Shown: one piece after another, positions 45,415 to 54,922 of the stretch
Layout: each line of letters starts with the position of its first letter
Position numbering within the stretch: position 1 is the stretch's first letter
DNA from: JACCZH01 sp963729445
Lineage (GTDB): Bacteria; Chloroflexota; Chloroflexia; Thermomicrobiales; CFX8
Direction of reading: 5' to 3'
DNA length: 64,000 nucleotides
Assembly (NCBI GenBank): GCA_963729445.1
Contig: CAVSNU010000002.1
Location: 1,116,001 to 1,180,000, forward strand
The notes under the pieces: model-generated
Told to the model about the DNA's origin: nothing
The model's input: only the letters and a program-made list of their open reading frames with translations
Databases searched by the model: none
Translations under genes and position numbers: made by a program

Positions 45415-48400
45415 CTATCCCACCGGCGCCACACCCAGGGACGCGATCTTCGTGTTGAACTTGGCCACATCGGTGTCAATCACATGCTGCAGGGCATCGC
45501 GCTGGGCGTCAACCCGCGTCGCCAGCTGTGCAAACACCTCCAGCGATCCCTGGGTTGGGCGGGCATCGGCCTCGTCGACCATGAAGGCCAGGCTGGCCAG
45601 CTTCTCCTTGAGGCGGTTCGGGAAGCTGCGTGGATCCGAAAGCTGCACCTGAATCAGCTCGTCCTCGATCATCTTGAGCTTGGCCTTCAGCGCGATGGCC
45701 ATCTCATGAATCTCAGCGTGCCGCTCGTGAGAGGCTGTCTTCTGTTCCCATTCGTCAATCTGTTTGACGATCGCCCGCAGGCGGTTGAGCGTGTCATGCA
45801 GCTCGGAGACCTTGTCTCGAATCTGTACCTTGAGGTCGAACTGCGCCTGAAGATCCTCCAGGCTTACCGACAAGCGCGGGTCAGGAGCGATCTCGAATGG
45901 CTGGGTCAACGTCTGGTTGCCAACCGTCAATTGCACACGGTACTGTCCCGGCAACGCTCGCGGGGCCAGCGCCGGACCGATGAATGCCGAGAAGAGATCG
46001 CCCTCGGTCTCCTCCTTCAGCTTGGTTGCCGTGGGGTAGCGTAGATCCCAGACAAAGCGGTTCGCGCCAGCTTCCGCCGTGGGTTTCAGCTCGCCCTTCT
46101 CTTCGGTCAGGCTGGAGTACGAGATAATCGGGTTGCCGTGATAGTCGAGGATGTTGATCTTCAGCTCGCCCTCGGGCTTGTCTTTCAGATAGTAATGCAC
46201 GAGCACACCGTTGGGTGGATTCACACCGGCATCGAGGTTCGTTTGCTTACTATCCTTCTGCTTGTAGGCGTAGACCAACGGGCCGGTCATCTTGTAATTG
46301 ACGAAGTCCTGCGTCGGAGTGTTGCCGTAGCCCTCGTAGATCCGGAACCGGAACGCAGGCTTGGGAGCGAACAAGTGCGCCGATTTACCCGCCAGGTCAG
46401 CCTGCATCTGCCGCAATGGGGCCAGGTCGTCCAGGGCCCAGAACGAGCGGCCATGGGTAGCGGCCACGAGCTCGTGGTCTTCCATCACCAGGTCATGGAT
46501 TGGCGCGACAGGTAACCCGCCACCTTCAAGACGCTGCCAATTGCCCCCGTCATCAAACGAGACATAGACGCCGGTCTCGGTGCCGGCGAACAGCAGGCCC
46601 GGACGATCGGGGTTCTCCCGGATAACCCGGGTGAAGTCATCCTCTGGAATCCCAGCAGTGATCTCGATCCAGGTCTGCCCGTAGTCGTTGGTCTTATACA
46701 GATAGGGCCTCGTGTCATCGTGCTTGTAGCGGGTCGCGGCGACGTAGACAGTGGCCGGGTCGTGCGGCGAGACCTCGATCACGCTGATTAAGGCCCATTC
46801 CGGCAGATCCGGTGGCGTGACATTCGTCCAGCTCTTCCCGTCGTCGCGCGAAATGTGGACCAGCCCGTCATCGGTGCCAACCCAGAACACGCCCCGTTCG
46901 TGCGGGGACTCTTTGAAGGCGAAGATCGTGCAGTAGGCTTCAGCGCCGGTATTGTCGCGAGTGATCGGACCACCCGAGGCCCCCAGCTTGCTTGGATCGT
47001 TACGAGTAAGGTCCGGACTGATCTCTTCCCAGGTCGTACCATCGTCGGTTGACCGATGGACATGGTTGGAGGCCACGTAGAGCACATTGGGGTCGTGCGG
47101 AGAGAACTCGATCGGGAAGGTCCACTGGAAGCGGTAGCGATGTGCGCCGGCACCCTCACCCATACCGTGCAGTTCCGGCCAGACGGTGACATTACGCTTC
47201 TGGCCGGTCTTGGGGTCATAGGCGATGAGGCGTCCGTGCCCTAACCCGCTGCCAATTGCGCCGGCGAAGATCGTGTGGGGGGCAGTGGGTTTGATCGCGA
47301 TGTAGCCACTCTCACCCCCGCCCGGCTCGAACCAGTTGCGCGGCGTGATCGCACCCTCGAACGACATGCTGGCCACCGCCAGGGCAGTGTTGTCCTGCTG
47401 CGAACCGTAGACGTTATACGGCACCTTACCGTCGGTGGTCACATGATAGAACTGCGCCGTTGGCTGGTTATAGAGTGTCGACCACGTAATGCCCCCATTG
47501 AACGAGACACAGGCCCCGCCGTCGTTGCCCTCGATGATGCGGTTGCTGTCCTGCGGGTCGATCCAGAGACCGTGGTTGTCACCGTGCGGCGTCGGAACCT
47601 CGAAGAAAGTCTTGCCGCCGTCAATCGACTTCTTGCAGGGCATGTTCAGGACCCAGACCGTGTCTGCATCCTGCGGATCGGCGAAGATGTGCATGTAGTA
47701 CCAGGCGCGGGTGCGCAGATCGCGGTCCTCGCTGAGCCGCTGCCAGGTGTCGCCGCCGTCATCCGAGCGGAAGAGCGCGCCGTCGTCGGCTTCGACCAAC
47801 GCCCAGACGCGGTCCCGCTGCGCAGGAGAGACCGCCACACCGATTTTGCCGAGCACCCCCTCGGGTAGCCCCGGGTTGCGAGTGATCTCGGTCCAGGTGT
47901 CGCCGCCGTCGGTCGTCTTCCAGAGACCGGAGTCCTCGCCGCCGCTCACCAGTTGGTGCGGATAACGCTGCGCCTGCCAGATCGAGGCGTAGATGATCCT
48001 CGGGTTGTTGGGGTCCATCGAGATGTCGTGGCTGCCAGCCTTGTCGCTCTTGTAGAGCACCTTCTCCCAGGTTTGGCCGCCGTCCTTCGAGCGATAGACA
48101 CCACGCTCCTTGTTCGGACCCCAGGCGTGGCCGAGCGCCGCGACGTAGACCAGGTCCGGGTTCCTGGGATGGATGGCGATATCGCCGATGTGACGCGTGT
48201 CCTTGAGTCCAACGTTCTTCCATGTGCGACCGCCGTCGGTTGACTTGTAGACGCCATCGCCGTGCGAGACATTGCCCCGGATCGCCGTCTCACCAGTGCC
48301 GACATAGATCACGTTCGGGTCCGACTCCGACACGGCGATTGCCCCGACGGCTGATGTGTTAAAGAAACCGTCCGAGATGTTCTCCCAGTAGTCGCCACCG

Positions 48401-48549
48401 TCAATCGTCTTCCATACGCCACCGGCGCAGGCCCCGAAATAGAAGGTAGCCTTCTCCGTCGGATGGCCGGCGACCGCCACTACTCGTCCACCCCGATGCG
48501 GGCCAATCAGCCGCCATTCAAGTGACTGCAGGAGGCTCGATTCAACCAT
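45415..48549 (-). CDS. Sortilin/VPS10-like beta-propeller protein B
   Basis: A 1,044-residue paralog of A and C. The ATG follows AGGGGACAG. The propeller opens SLEWRLIGPHRGGRVVAVAG and carries many Asp-box motifs (GVYKSTDGGRTWKN, GVYRSKDGGQTWEKV, GLWKTTDGGDTWTEI, SFDDGGNWQRL). It has the same three-part layout: propeller, Ig-like linker (GELKINILDYHGNPIISY), helical C-terminal region. No signal peptide. It is 98 nt upstream of A on the same strand, so co-transcription is likely. Closer in sequence to C than to A. Confidence 0.85.
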   Translation of the reverse strand: MVESSLLQSLEWRLIGPHRGGRVVAVAGHPTEKATFYFGACAGGVWKTIDGGDYWENISDGFFNTSAVGAIAVSESDPNVIYVGTGETAIRGNVSHGDGVYKSTDGGRTWKNVGLKDTRHIGDIAIHPRNPDLVYVAALGHAWGPNKERGVYRSKDGGQTWEKVLYKSDKAGSHDISMDPNNPRIIYASIWQAQRYPHQLVSGGEDSGLWKTTDGGDTWTEITRNPGLPEGVLGKIGVAVSPAQRDRVWALVEADDGALFRSDDGGDTWQRLSEDRDLRTRAWYYMHIFADPQDADTVWVLNMPCKKSIDGGKTFFEVPTPHGDNHGLWIDPQDSNRIIEGNDGGACVSFNGGITWSTLYNQPTAQFYHVTTDGKVPYNVYGSQQDNTALAVASMSFEGAITPRNWFEPGGGESGYIAIKPTAPHTIFAGAIGSGLGHGRLIAYDPKTGQKRNVTVWPELHGMGEGAGAHRYRFQWTFPIEFSPHDPNVLYVASNHVHRSTDDGTTWEEISPDLTRNDPSKLGASGGPITRDNTGAEAYCTIFAFKESPHERGVFWVGTDDGLVHISRDDGKSWTNVTPPDLPEWALISVIEVSPHDPATVYVAATRYKHDDTRPYLYKTNDYGQTWIEITAGIPEDDFTRVIRENPDRPGLLFAGTETGVYVSFDDGGNWQRLEGGGLPVAPIHDLVMEDHELVAATHGRSFWALDDLAPLRQMQADLAGKSAHLFAPKPAFRFRIYEGYGNTPTQDFVNYKMTGPLVYAYKQKDSKQTNLDAGVNPPNGVLVHYYLKDKPEGELKINILDYHGNPIISYSSLTEEKGELKPTAEAGANRFVWDLRYPTATKLKEETEGDLFSAFIGPALAPRALPGQYRVQLTVGNQTLTQPFEIAPDPRLSVSLEDLQAQFDLKVQIRDKVSELHDTLNRLRAIVKQIDEWEQKTASHERHAEIHEMAIALKAKLKMIEDELIQVQLSDPRSFPNRLKEKLASLAFMVDEADARPTQGSLEVFAQLATRVDAQRDALQHVIDTDVAKFNTKIASLGVAPVG

Positions 48550-49058
48550 TCTGTCCCCTATCCGTTCTTGACTTCTCCATAAGCTTTACAAGCGCCTAAC
48601 GCCGGATGAAGCGCCATCAGGTAGGTGAGAGACACCATCTGCTTCGCTCCCGTACAACCTTTCAATGAGCTCAATTTCGCATACATTAGCGCGACTACGG
48701 AATGTAGGCAATCGTGGGAGCGGGCGCGATTGAACCGCACCCCTAACCCCTAAGGAAGATGACCCGGCTACGACACGATTCGCGAGGATCGCCACATTGC
48801 GTACGGGCGTAATTCATTGCGCCCTGCCTGGCCGCCCCGGCGTCGAAGAGGGCGCAATAAATTACGCCCGTACGCAGATGAGGGAGCTGTCAATTACCGG
48901 ATAGACTCAGACACTCCCATAACAGGTATAGGAACACACGCCGGAATTTCTGTACCCAAGATGGGTCTTTTGTGCCCCTCGTGGGCTTCGGGGGTTGGCT
49001 ATTCTGAACAGAGAGGCTGACGATGGGGTCGCTGGTACCCGAACAAGAAAGAGGCGCC
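48550..49058. other. 509-nt divergent intergenic region
   Basis: Upstream of propeller B (minus) and manganese catalase (plus). Contains the palindromic element at 48798-48876 and a TATTCT box at 49000-49005 that may be the -10 element of the catalase gene. No gene seen. Confidence 0.5.
48798..48876. repeat. Palindromic repeat element, family A copy
   Basis: 28-nt arms (TGCGTACGGGCGTAATTC... and its inverse ending GTACGCA) with one mismatch. Similarity to the element at 19331-19611 continues outside the arm (GCAGATGAG...CAATTACCGGATAGAC versus GCAGACGATG...CAATTATCGGATAAAC), so the repeat unit is larger than the palindrome. Confidence 0.8.
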
Positions 49059-49949
49059 ATGTATTTGCGTATGGACCGCATACCGATAGAGCTTCCAGAG
49101 CCAAAAGGCCCATCTCCAAACTCCGCTTCCGCGGTTCAGGAGCTGCTTGGCGGGAAATGTGGCGAGATGTCGACGCTGATGAACTACACGATGCAGTCCT
49201 TCAACTTCCGGGGCCGCAAAGAATATCGTCCCTTCTACGACCTGATCGCCAACATCGCCACGGAAGAGCTCAGCCATATCGAGCTCGTCTCCTACACGAT
49301 CAATCTGCTGCTCAACGGCGCAACCGAGCGCAACCCCGATCCGGTGGCAGCCCCACTCAAAAACGCGGTCGACGCTCGCAACCACTACCATTTCCTCGCC
49401 AGTGGTCAGCAAGCTCTGCCGGTCGATTCGATGGGCAATCCCTGGAATGGCACCTACGTCTTCTCAAGTGGCGATCTCAAGCTCGACCTGTTACATAACT
49501 TCTTTCTCGAGTGCGGCGCCAGAGCCAACAAGATCCGTGTCTACGAGATGGTCGACGATCCCGCGGCACGTGAGATGGTTGGTTATCTGCTAGTGCGTGG
49601 TGGTACCCATATCATCGCCTACGCCCGCGCGCTGGAGAAGCTGACCGGCGCGGACCTCGGTAAGCTCCTCCCCATCCCGGATATCAGCAACGCACGGTTT
49701 CCGGAGGCCCGCAAGTTTGAGGAGCGCGGACTCTACAACACGATGTTCCGCTTCAGCCCGGACGATTACCGGGAGATCAGCAAAATCTGGAATGGTCCCC
49801 ACCCTGAAAACGGCGCCGAGCTGACCGTCTCAGACGACATTCCGGAAGGATTCGCTCCACCAGACTTGCCGGCTGAACCGCAGCTGACTGCCCCGAGCGG
49901 CCTCGATCCACAAATGATCCAGGAGGTAGCCAAACGGCTCTCCGTCTAA
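49059..49949 (+). CDS. Manganese catalase
   Basis: A 296-residue non-heme catalase. The ATG at 49059 follows AAGAGG. The N-terminus MYLRMDRIPIELPEPKGP is typical. Dimanganese ligands are visible: Glu in GGKCGEMSTL, Glu and His in ATEELSHIELVSY, Glu in HNFFLECGARANKIRVYEM, and His in RGGTHIIAYARAL. It dismutates hydrogen peroxide in the cytoplasm. It sits divergently from propeller B and is followed by its own terminator. Confidence 0.93.
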   Translation: MYLRMDRIPIELPEPKGPSPNSASAVQELLGGKCGEMSTLMNYTMQSFNFRGRKEYRPFYDLIANIATEELSHIELVSYTINLLLNGATERNPDPVAAPLKNAVDARNHYHFLASGQQALPVDSMGNPWNGTYVFSSGDLKLDLLHNFFLECGARANKIRVYEMVDDPAAREMVGYLLVRGGTHIIAYARALEKLTGADLGKLLPIPDISNARFPEARKFEERGLYNTMFRFSPDDYREISKIWNGPHPENGAELTVSDDIPEGFAPPDLPAEPQLTAPSGLDPQMIQEVAKRLSV

Positions 49950-49970
49950 TCGCATGGACCACCAACGAGT

Positions 49971-49994
49971 GAGCCCGCCCCACAAGGCGGGCTC
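49971..49994 (+). terminator. Terminator of the manganese catalase gene
   Basis: GAGCCCGCC-CCACAA-GGCGGGCTC, a perfect 9-bp stem with 6-nt loop followed by TATCG, 21 nt after the stop. Confidence 0.75.
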
Positions 49995-50142
49995 TATCGT
50001 GGGCCCTTCACCAGGGTAAAGAGGCGTCGTCCGTTGTCCCTGGGGATGACGTGTTTCACGCTAAAGGACCAGCGGGCCAGAAGAGAAGGGGTTAGATCTG
50101 CTCGTCAGCCTGGCCGGCGAGCTTGGTGTCAGGAGGTCTGAC

Positions 50143-51192
50143 CTAATCGGTTTGCAAGTATTGAATCTCAGCTAGATACGCTCCAAAGTCTACCGGCGGC
50201 GGTTGGTTCATTAAATGGGCGTCTTCATAACCAATCACCATTCGATTAAACCCGGATCTCTCCCAGTCCAGGTTTCTCCCTGCCATCTCGGCCGCTGGTT
50301 GGATCAAGTACTCCCAGTAGACCTCGGGGCCGGAGCCCGGTAGAAGCGGATCAATACCATACTCCAGCATTCGAATCTGAATACCGATTTCGGAATCCGG
50401 CTCGTAGATTGCGACATACACTTGTTCACTGGCTAGCTTAGCCATCGCGTCCCACTCTGCTTGCGAGCCAATCTGGTTGCGCAGATCGATGATCTGCTTG
50501 ATCCAGGTCGCGAACTCAGTTGTGTCCGCATTGAAATGACCCAGGACTGCCGTTACCAGGTGGTATCCCTTAGTCATCGCAAGAGTGGAATTGTATATGC
50601 GTTGCACGATGGGATTAGCGGCAGTTGGATCGATACCAAGTTCCCGCATAGCGACGCGAACAGCGGCACTGGGATTCAGATATGCCAGGGACAGTGGAGG
50701 TACGGGAACAACGGTCGGAGAAGGGAAGCAAAAACCATACCAGTTCGCGGAGAGTTCCAAATTCGTCTCCGGGGGTCGATTGGCTAGGGCGCAGTACCCG
50801 GGATCCGAGGTGTCAGAGTTATGAACATACCTGGTAGCCTCAGGAGCAGTGGGTATCGAAGTCGAACTAGCCGTACCTGTCACATTGGTTGGGGTTGAAG
50901 CCAATGCTGAAGTAGGACTAGCCGCGTGCTCCGTGTTCGTTGCGATTGAAGCCGGAAGCGCGGTGCCAGTTGTTACAGGTACCAGATCGCCGGGAGTACT
51001 CGATGGTATCGAGGTGTGGCTCAGCGTGGGTGTCGAATCACCTGAGCTTATAGCTTCTTCGATCCTAATACCGGTCGTCGGGTCTTGTGTCGAGTCTTGT
51101 ACGGATGATTTTGAGTCCATATTGCTTGGTCCGCTACAAGCAACGAGCATAAGTCCCAATAGAGCCACGATCATGATCGTTAACCTGGCCAA
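50143..51192 (-). CDS. Lipoprotein with Ser/Thr-rich linker, function unknown
   Basis: A 349-residue predicted lipoprotein. TTG start at 51192 gives MARLTIMIVALLGLMLVACSG with a clear lipobox (LVAC); an internal ATG at 51174 is the alternative. Residues ~25-125 are a Ser/Thr/Pro-rich low-complexity stalk. The C-terminal ~200 residues are a folded domain without recognised relatives (YLNPSAAVRVAMRELGIDP ... EFATWIKQIIDLRNQIGSQAEWDAMAKLASEQ). Its DNA is visibly less GC-rich than the neighbours, which may mean recent acquisition. It interrupts the series of propeller genes. Confidence 0.7.
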   Translation of the reverse strand: MARLTIMIVALLGLMLVACSGPSNMDSKSSVQDSTQDPTTGIRIEEAISSGDSTPTLSHTSIPSSTPGDLVPVTTGTALPASIATNTEHAASPTSALASTPTNVTGTASSTSIPTAPEATRYVHNSDTSDPGYCALANRPPETNLELSANWYGFCFPSPTVVPVPPLSLAYLNPSAAVRVAMRELGIDPTAANPIVQRIYNSTLAMTKGYHLVTAVLGHFNADTTEFATWIKQIIDLRNQIGSQAEWDAMAKLASEQVYVAIYEPDSEIGIQIRMLEYGIDPLLPGSGPEVYWEYLIQPAAEMAGRNLDWERSGFNRMVIGYEDAHLMNQPPPVDFGAYLAEIQYLQTD

Positions 51193-51262
51193 AGACTTAT
51201 CGCCATCCGCTCCACAGAAAGTGTGGAGGGCGAGGCATTGTGCCCCGCCCCCTCAACATCGT

Positions 51263-54200
51263 TTACGCAACCACCGGGGCGACCTTCTGCTCCTTGAGCT
51301 TGGCGTTGAAGGCCGCGACATCGGACTTCAGAAGCTCCTGGTAGCAATTGATCTGCTCGTCAACCTGGCCGGAGAGCTTGTCGTAGACCTCGTACGACTG
51401 CTTCGTCGGGCGCATGTCGGCGTTGGCGATCAGGCCGGTCAGGGCGCCCAGCCGGTCATTGAGGCCGGAAGGGAACTGGCGTGGGCTGGCGGCTTCAGGG
51501 TTGACGAGCTCGCACTCGACGACCTTGAGCTTCTCGTCCAGCGACTTGGCCGCTTCCTTGACCGACTCGTCATCCACACGCTCGGCCCAGCTCGCGACCT
51601 GCTTGCGCACGTTGCGGATGTCACGCGTGGTCTGATGCAGCTCGCTGAGCTTGTCACGAACCTTCAGCAGCAGGTCAAACTGCGCCTGCAGGTCGGCATG
51701 CGAAGCGTCGACCCGCGTGTCCTTCTCGATCTTGAACGTCTCCGTTAGCGTTGCGCCGTTCACCGTGAGCTGTGCCTTGTACGTGCCGGGAACTGCAACC
51801 GGCCCCACCAGGTTATCCTGCGCTCGTGGTCCGGAAGGTGCATCCTCTAGCCCCTGGGCATCCGGGTAGCGCATGTCCCAGACAAAGCGGTTCGAGCCGG
51901 CCTTCCTGGTGAGCTTGCGGCCGTTCTTGGTGCTACTGGAGAAGGTCTTGATCTCGTTGCCGCCCTCGTCCAGGATCGTCAACGTCACGTCCCCTTCGGG
52001 AGCGTCCTTCAGGTAGTAGTGGATGACGACGCCGGACGGCGGATTCTTGCCGGCGTCCAGGAAATCAATACGGTTCTCGCCGGTCTCATCCTGCTTCTGG
52101 TAGCTGGTCACCAGCATGCCGCTTACCCGGCCGTAGATCTTCTGGCCGTTCGAGCCCTGGTTGAAGCGCCCGAGGTTGCGGAAGCGGTATGCCTCGCCGG
52201 GTGTGAAGAGGTGGGCCGGCTTCTCGGCGACCTCGTCGCTGATCTGATACAGCGGCGTAAGGTCGTCCAGGATCCAGAACGCCCGGCCGTGGGTGGCGGC
52301 GATGAGATCCTTGTTCTTGATGTGCAGATCGTGGATCGGCGTGAGCGGCAGGTTCAACTGGAATTTCTGCCAGTTGCAGCCGTCGTCGAGCGAGACGTAG
52401 ACGCCGGTCTCGGTACCCGCATAGAGGAGCCCACGCTTGTTGGGATCTTCGCGGATGGTCCGGGTAAAGTCATCCTCCGGCAACCCGTTGACGATTTCCG
52501 TCCAGCTCTTGCCGTAGTCGTTGGTTTTGTAGAGGTAGGGCTTGTTGTCATCGTGCTTGTAGCGGGTCGCGGCGACGTAGACCGTGGCCGGGTCGTGCGG
52601 CGAGACCTCAATCACGCTGATGAGCGCCCACTCCGGCAGGGCTGCGGGCGTGACGTTGTCCCAGTTCTTGCCGCCATCGCGGCTGATGTGGATCAAACCG
52701 TCGTCGCTGCCGGCCCAGAAGACACCCTGCTCGTGCGGAGACTCGTGGAAGGCGAAGATCGTGCAGTAGGCCTCTGCGCCGGTGTTGTCGTTGGTGATCG
52801 GGCCGCCCGAGGGACCCAGCTTACTCGGGTCGTTGCGGGTGAGATCGGGGCTGATGACCTCCCAGCTCATCCCCTCGTCGGTCGACTTGTGGACGTGGTT
52901 CGAGGTTACGTAGAGCGTGTTTGGATCGAAGGGGGAGAGCTCGATCGGGAAGGTCCACTGGAAGCGGTACTTCAACGCCTCGGCGCCGCGCCCCATGCCG
53001 GTCACTTCCGGCCACACATTGATCGCGCGCTCTTCAAAGGTCTCGTGGTCGTAGCGCAGGAGGCGTCCATTGCCGGCGCCGCTGCCGATCGCGCCACCGT
53101 ACACAATATTGGGGTTGTCCGGGCGGATCGCGATGTAGCCACTCTCGCCGCCGCCGGGCTGGTACCACTCCTGGGTCGTGATCGCGCCATTGGCCGAGCG
53201 GCTAGGCAGGGCCAGCGCGGTGTTGTCTTGCTGCGAGCCATAGACACGGTACGGGTGCCGGTTGTCGGCAATGGCGTGATAGAACTGCGCGGTCGGCTGG
53301 TTGTAGATGCTCGACCAGGTTTCGGCGCCGTTCAAGGTGACGTTCGCGCCGCCGTCGTTGCCCTCGATCATGCGGTTGCTGTCCTGCGGGTCGATCCAGA
53401 GATCCTGGTTGTCACCGTGCGGCGTCGGGATGGCGGAGAACGTCTTGCCGCCGTCGATCGACTTCCAGCACTGCAAGTTCAGCACCCAGACGGTGTCGGC
53501 GTCGGATGGATCGGCGTAGATGTGCATGTAGTACCAGGCGCGCCGGCGGAGGTCGCCGTTGTCCGAGACCATCTGCCAGGTGTCGCCACCATCGTCTGAG
53601 CGGAAGAGCGCCCCGTCCTCAGCCTCGACCAGCGCCCAGATACGGCCAGACTTGGCCGGCGAGATGGCAACGCCAATCTTGCCGAGCACACCCTTGGGGA
53701 GTCCCGGGTTGCGGGTAATGTCCTCCCAGGTGTCGCCGCCGTCGGTCGAGCGCCAGATGCTGGAATCGTCACCACCGCTCCGCAGCGCGTGCGGGTAGCG
53801 CTGGGCATCCCACAGCGCCGCGACGAGAATGCGTGGGTTGTTGGGATCCATGGTGAGGTCGATCGCACCGGCCTTGTCGCTCTTGTAGAGGACCTTCTCC
53901 CAGCTCTGGCCGCCGTCGGTCGTACGGAAAACGCCGCGCTCTTCGTTCGTGCCCCAGATATGGCCGAGCGCCGAGACGTAGACGAGGTCCGGGTTGTTGG
54001 GGTGAATCCGTACCCGGCTAATGTGGCGGGTGTCCTTCAGACCGACGTTTTTCCAGGTCTTGCCGCCGTCGGTGGACTTGTAGACGCCGTCACCGTGTGA
54101 GACATTTCCGCGGATACTCGTCTCACCCATGCCGGCGTAAATAACATTTGGATCCGACTCGGAAACAGCCAGAGCGCCGACTGCCGACGTGTTGAAATAG

Positions 54201-54394
54201 CCGTCGGAAATGTTCTCCCAGTAGACGCCGGCATCGGTGGTTTTCCAGACACCGCCACCAACCGCACCGAAGTAGAAGGTGGCCTTCGCGGTCGGATGCC
54301 CTGCGACTGCGACGACTCTACCACCACGAAATGGACCGATCAGACGCCATTCAAGTGACTGAAATAGCCCGGGATTTATGGTCCCGTTCGACAT
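51263..54394 (-). CDS. Sortilin/VPS10-like beta-propeller protein C
   Basis: A 1,043-residue paralog. The ATG at 54394 follows GAGGAGGGG; the frame is open 12 codons further but unsupported. Opens SLEWRLIGPFRGGRVVAVAG, with repeated Asp-box motifs (GVYKSTDGGKTWKN, GVFRTTDGGQSWEKV, SIWRSTDGGDTWEDI, HISRDGGKNW). An Ig-like segment (DVTLTILDEGGNEIKTF) and helical C-terminal region follow. No export signal. It is closest to B: the QQDNTALA, SGYIAIRP and ISDGYFNTSAVGALAVSESDPNVIY blocks are nearly shared. Probably arisen by local duplication. Confidence 0.85.
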   Translation of the reverse strand: MSNGTINPGLFQSLEWRLIGPFRGGRVVAVAGHPTAKATFYFGAVGGGVWKTTDAGVYWENISDGYFNTSAVGALAVSESDPNVIYAGMGETSIRGNVSHGDGVYKSTDGGKTWKNVGLKDTRHISRVRIHPNNPDLVYVSALGHIWGTNEERGVFRTTDGGQSWEKVLYKSDKAGAIDLTMDPNNPRILVAALWDAQRYPHALRSGGDDSSIWRSTDGGDTWEDITRNPGLPKGVLGKIGVAISPAKSGRIWALVEAEDGALFRSDDGGDTWQMVSDNGDLRRRAWYYMHIYADPSDADTVWVLNLQCWKSIDGGKTFSAIPTPHGDNQDLWIDPQDSNRMIEGNDGGANVTLNGAETWSSIYNQPTAQFYHAIADNRHPYRVYGSQQDNTALALPSRSANGAITTQEWYQPGGGESGYIAIRPDNPNIVYGGAIGSGAGNGRLLRYDHETFEERAINVWPEVTGMGRGAEALKYRFQWTFPIELSPFDPNTLYVTSNHVHKSTDEGMSWEVISPDLTRNDPSKLGPSGGPITNDNTGAEAYCTIFAFHESPHEQGVFWAGSDDGLIHISRDGGKNWDNVTPAALPEWALISVIEVSPHDPATVYVAATRYKHDDNKPYLYKTNDYGKSWTEIVNGLPEDDFTRTIREDPNKRGLLYAGTETGVYVSLDDGCNWQKFQLNLPLTPIHDLHIKNKDLIAATHGRAFWILDDLTPLYQISDEVAEKPAHLFTPGEAYRFRNLGRFNQGSNGQKIYGRVSGMLVTSYQKQDETGENRIDFLDAGKNPPSGVVIHYYLKDAPEGDVTLTILDEGGNEIKTFSSSTKNGRKLTRKAGSNRFVWDMRYPDAQGLEDAPSGPRAQDNLVGPVAVPGTYKAQLTVNGATLTETFKIEKDTRVDASHADLQAQFDLLLKVRDKLSELHQTTRDIRNVRKQVASWAERVDDESVKEAAKSLDEKLKVVECELVNPEAASPRQFPSGLNDRLGALTGLIANADMRPTKQSYEVYDKLSGQVDEQINCYQELLKSDVAAFNAKLKEQKVAPVVA

Positions 54395-54495
54395 ATTGCC
54401 CCTCCTCTGGATGCCTCCGTTGTCCGTCATACGCGAGGGCTAATGTCGCATAGATCAACGAAGGGCACAAGAGAGGGAGCGGGTAGGGGACCGGG

Positions 54496-54795
54496 CTAGC
54501 GCACAGTCTCAGCAGGGATAGATGCGACAAACGCCGCGAGATCGGCCGCGAAGTCCTCCATCTGGTAGCCGGTCTCGGGGTGGTTGGAATCACCGTGACC
54601 GCGCTGTGTCAGGGCGAATGCATGGATAGACGCGGGCAAGTGGGGGAGCACTTCTGAATAGGACTGGAGAGAATCCACGTAGCCATGTAGCAGCAGGACC
54701 GGGACGCCTTCTGGATCGCCCTGTTCAATGTACTGGAGCGTCACGCCGTTAGGTAGCGTCGCGGATTGCGGAGCGGATGTGGTCTCACCTACCAT
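54496..54795 (-). pseudogene. Truncated alpha/beta hydrolase (N-terminal fragment)
   Basis: 99 residues from an ATG at 54795 with AAAGGAGC upstream. It has the beginning of an alpha/beta hydrolase: VTLQYIEQGDPEGVPVLLLHGYVDS (oxyanion-hole HGY) and FALTQRGHGDSNHPETGYQMEDFAADLAAFV. It stops right where the nucleophile elbow GHSxG should follow. No continuation exists in other frames before the next gene, so the catalytic Ser and His are lost. Likely a non-functional remnant. Confidence 0.75.
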
Positions 54796-54922
54796 CGCTG
54801 TAGCTCCTTTCGGAGAGTATGGAGAGTCACCATTGCAGTGAACCGCGGAGTACGTCGCATTGTACGAGCCGTGAGATGACAACTACCCACCCTCTGGCAG
54901 GAACTTGATGATGAGTTGCTCA

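Noticed and set aside
50049..50066. A possible third parS site (GTGTTTCACGCTAAAGG)
   Set aside because: Only the left half matches; the right half lacks GTGAAACA, so it is unlikely to bind ParB.
52019..53599. A 526-codon plus-strand open frame
   Set aside because: Antisense to propeller C; its sequence is a mirror of repeat codons with no family signature.
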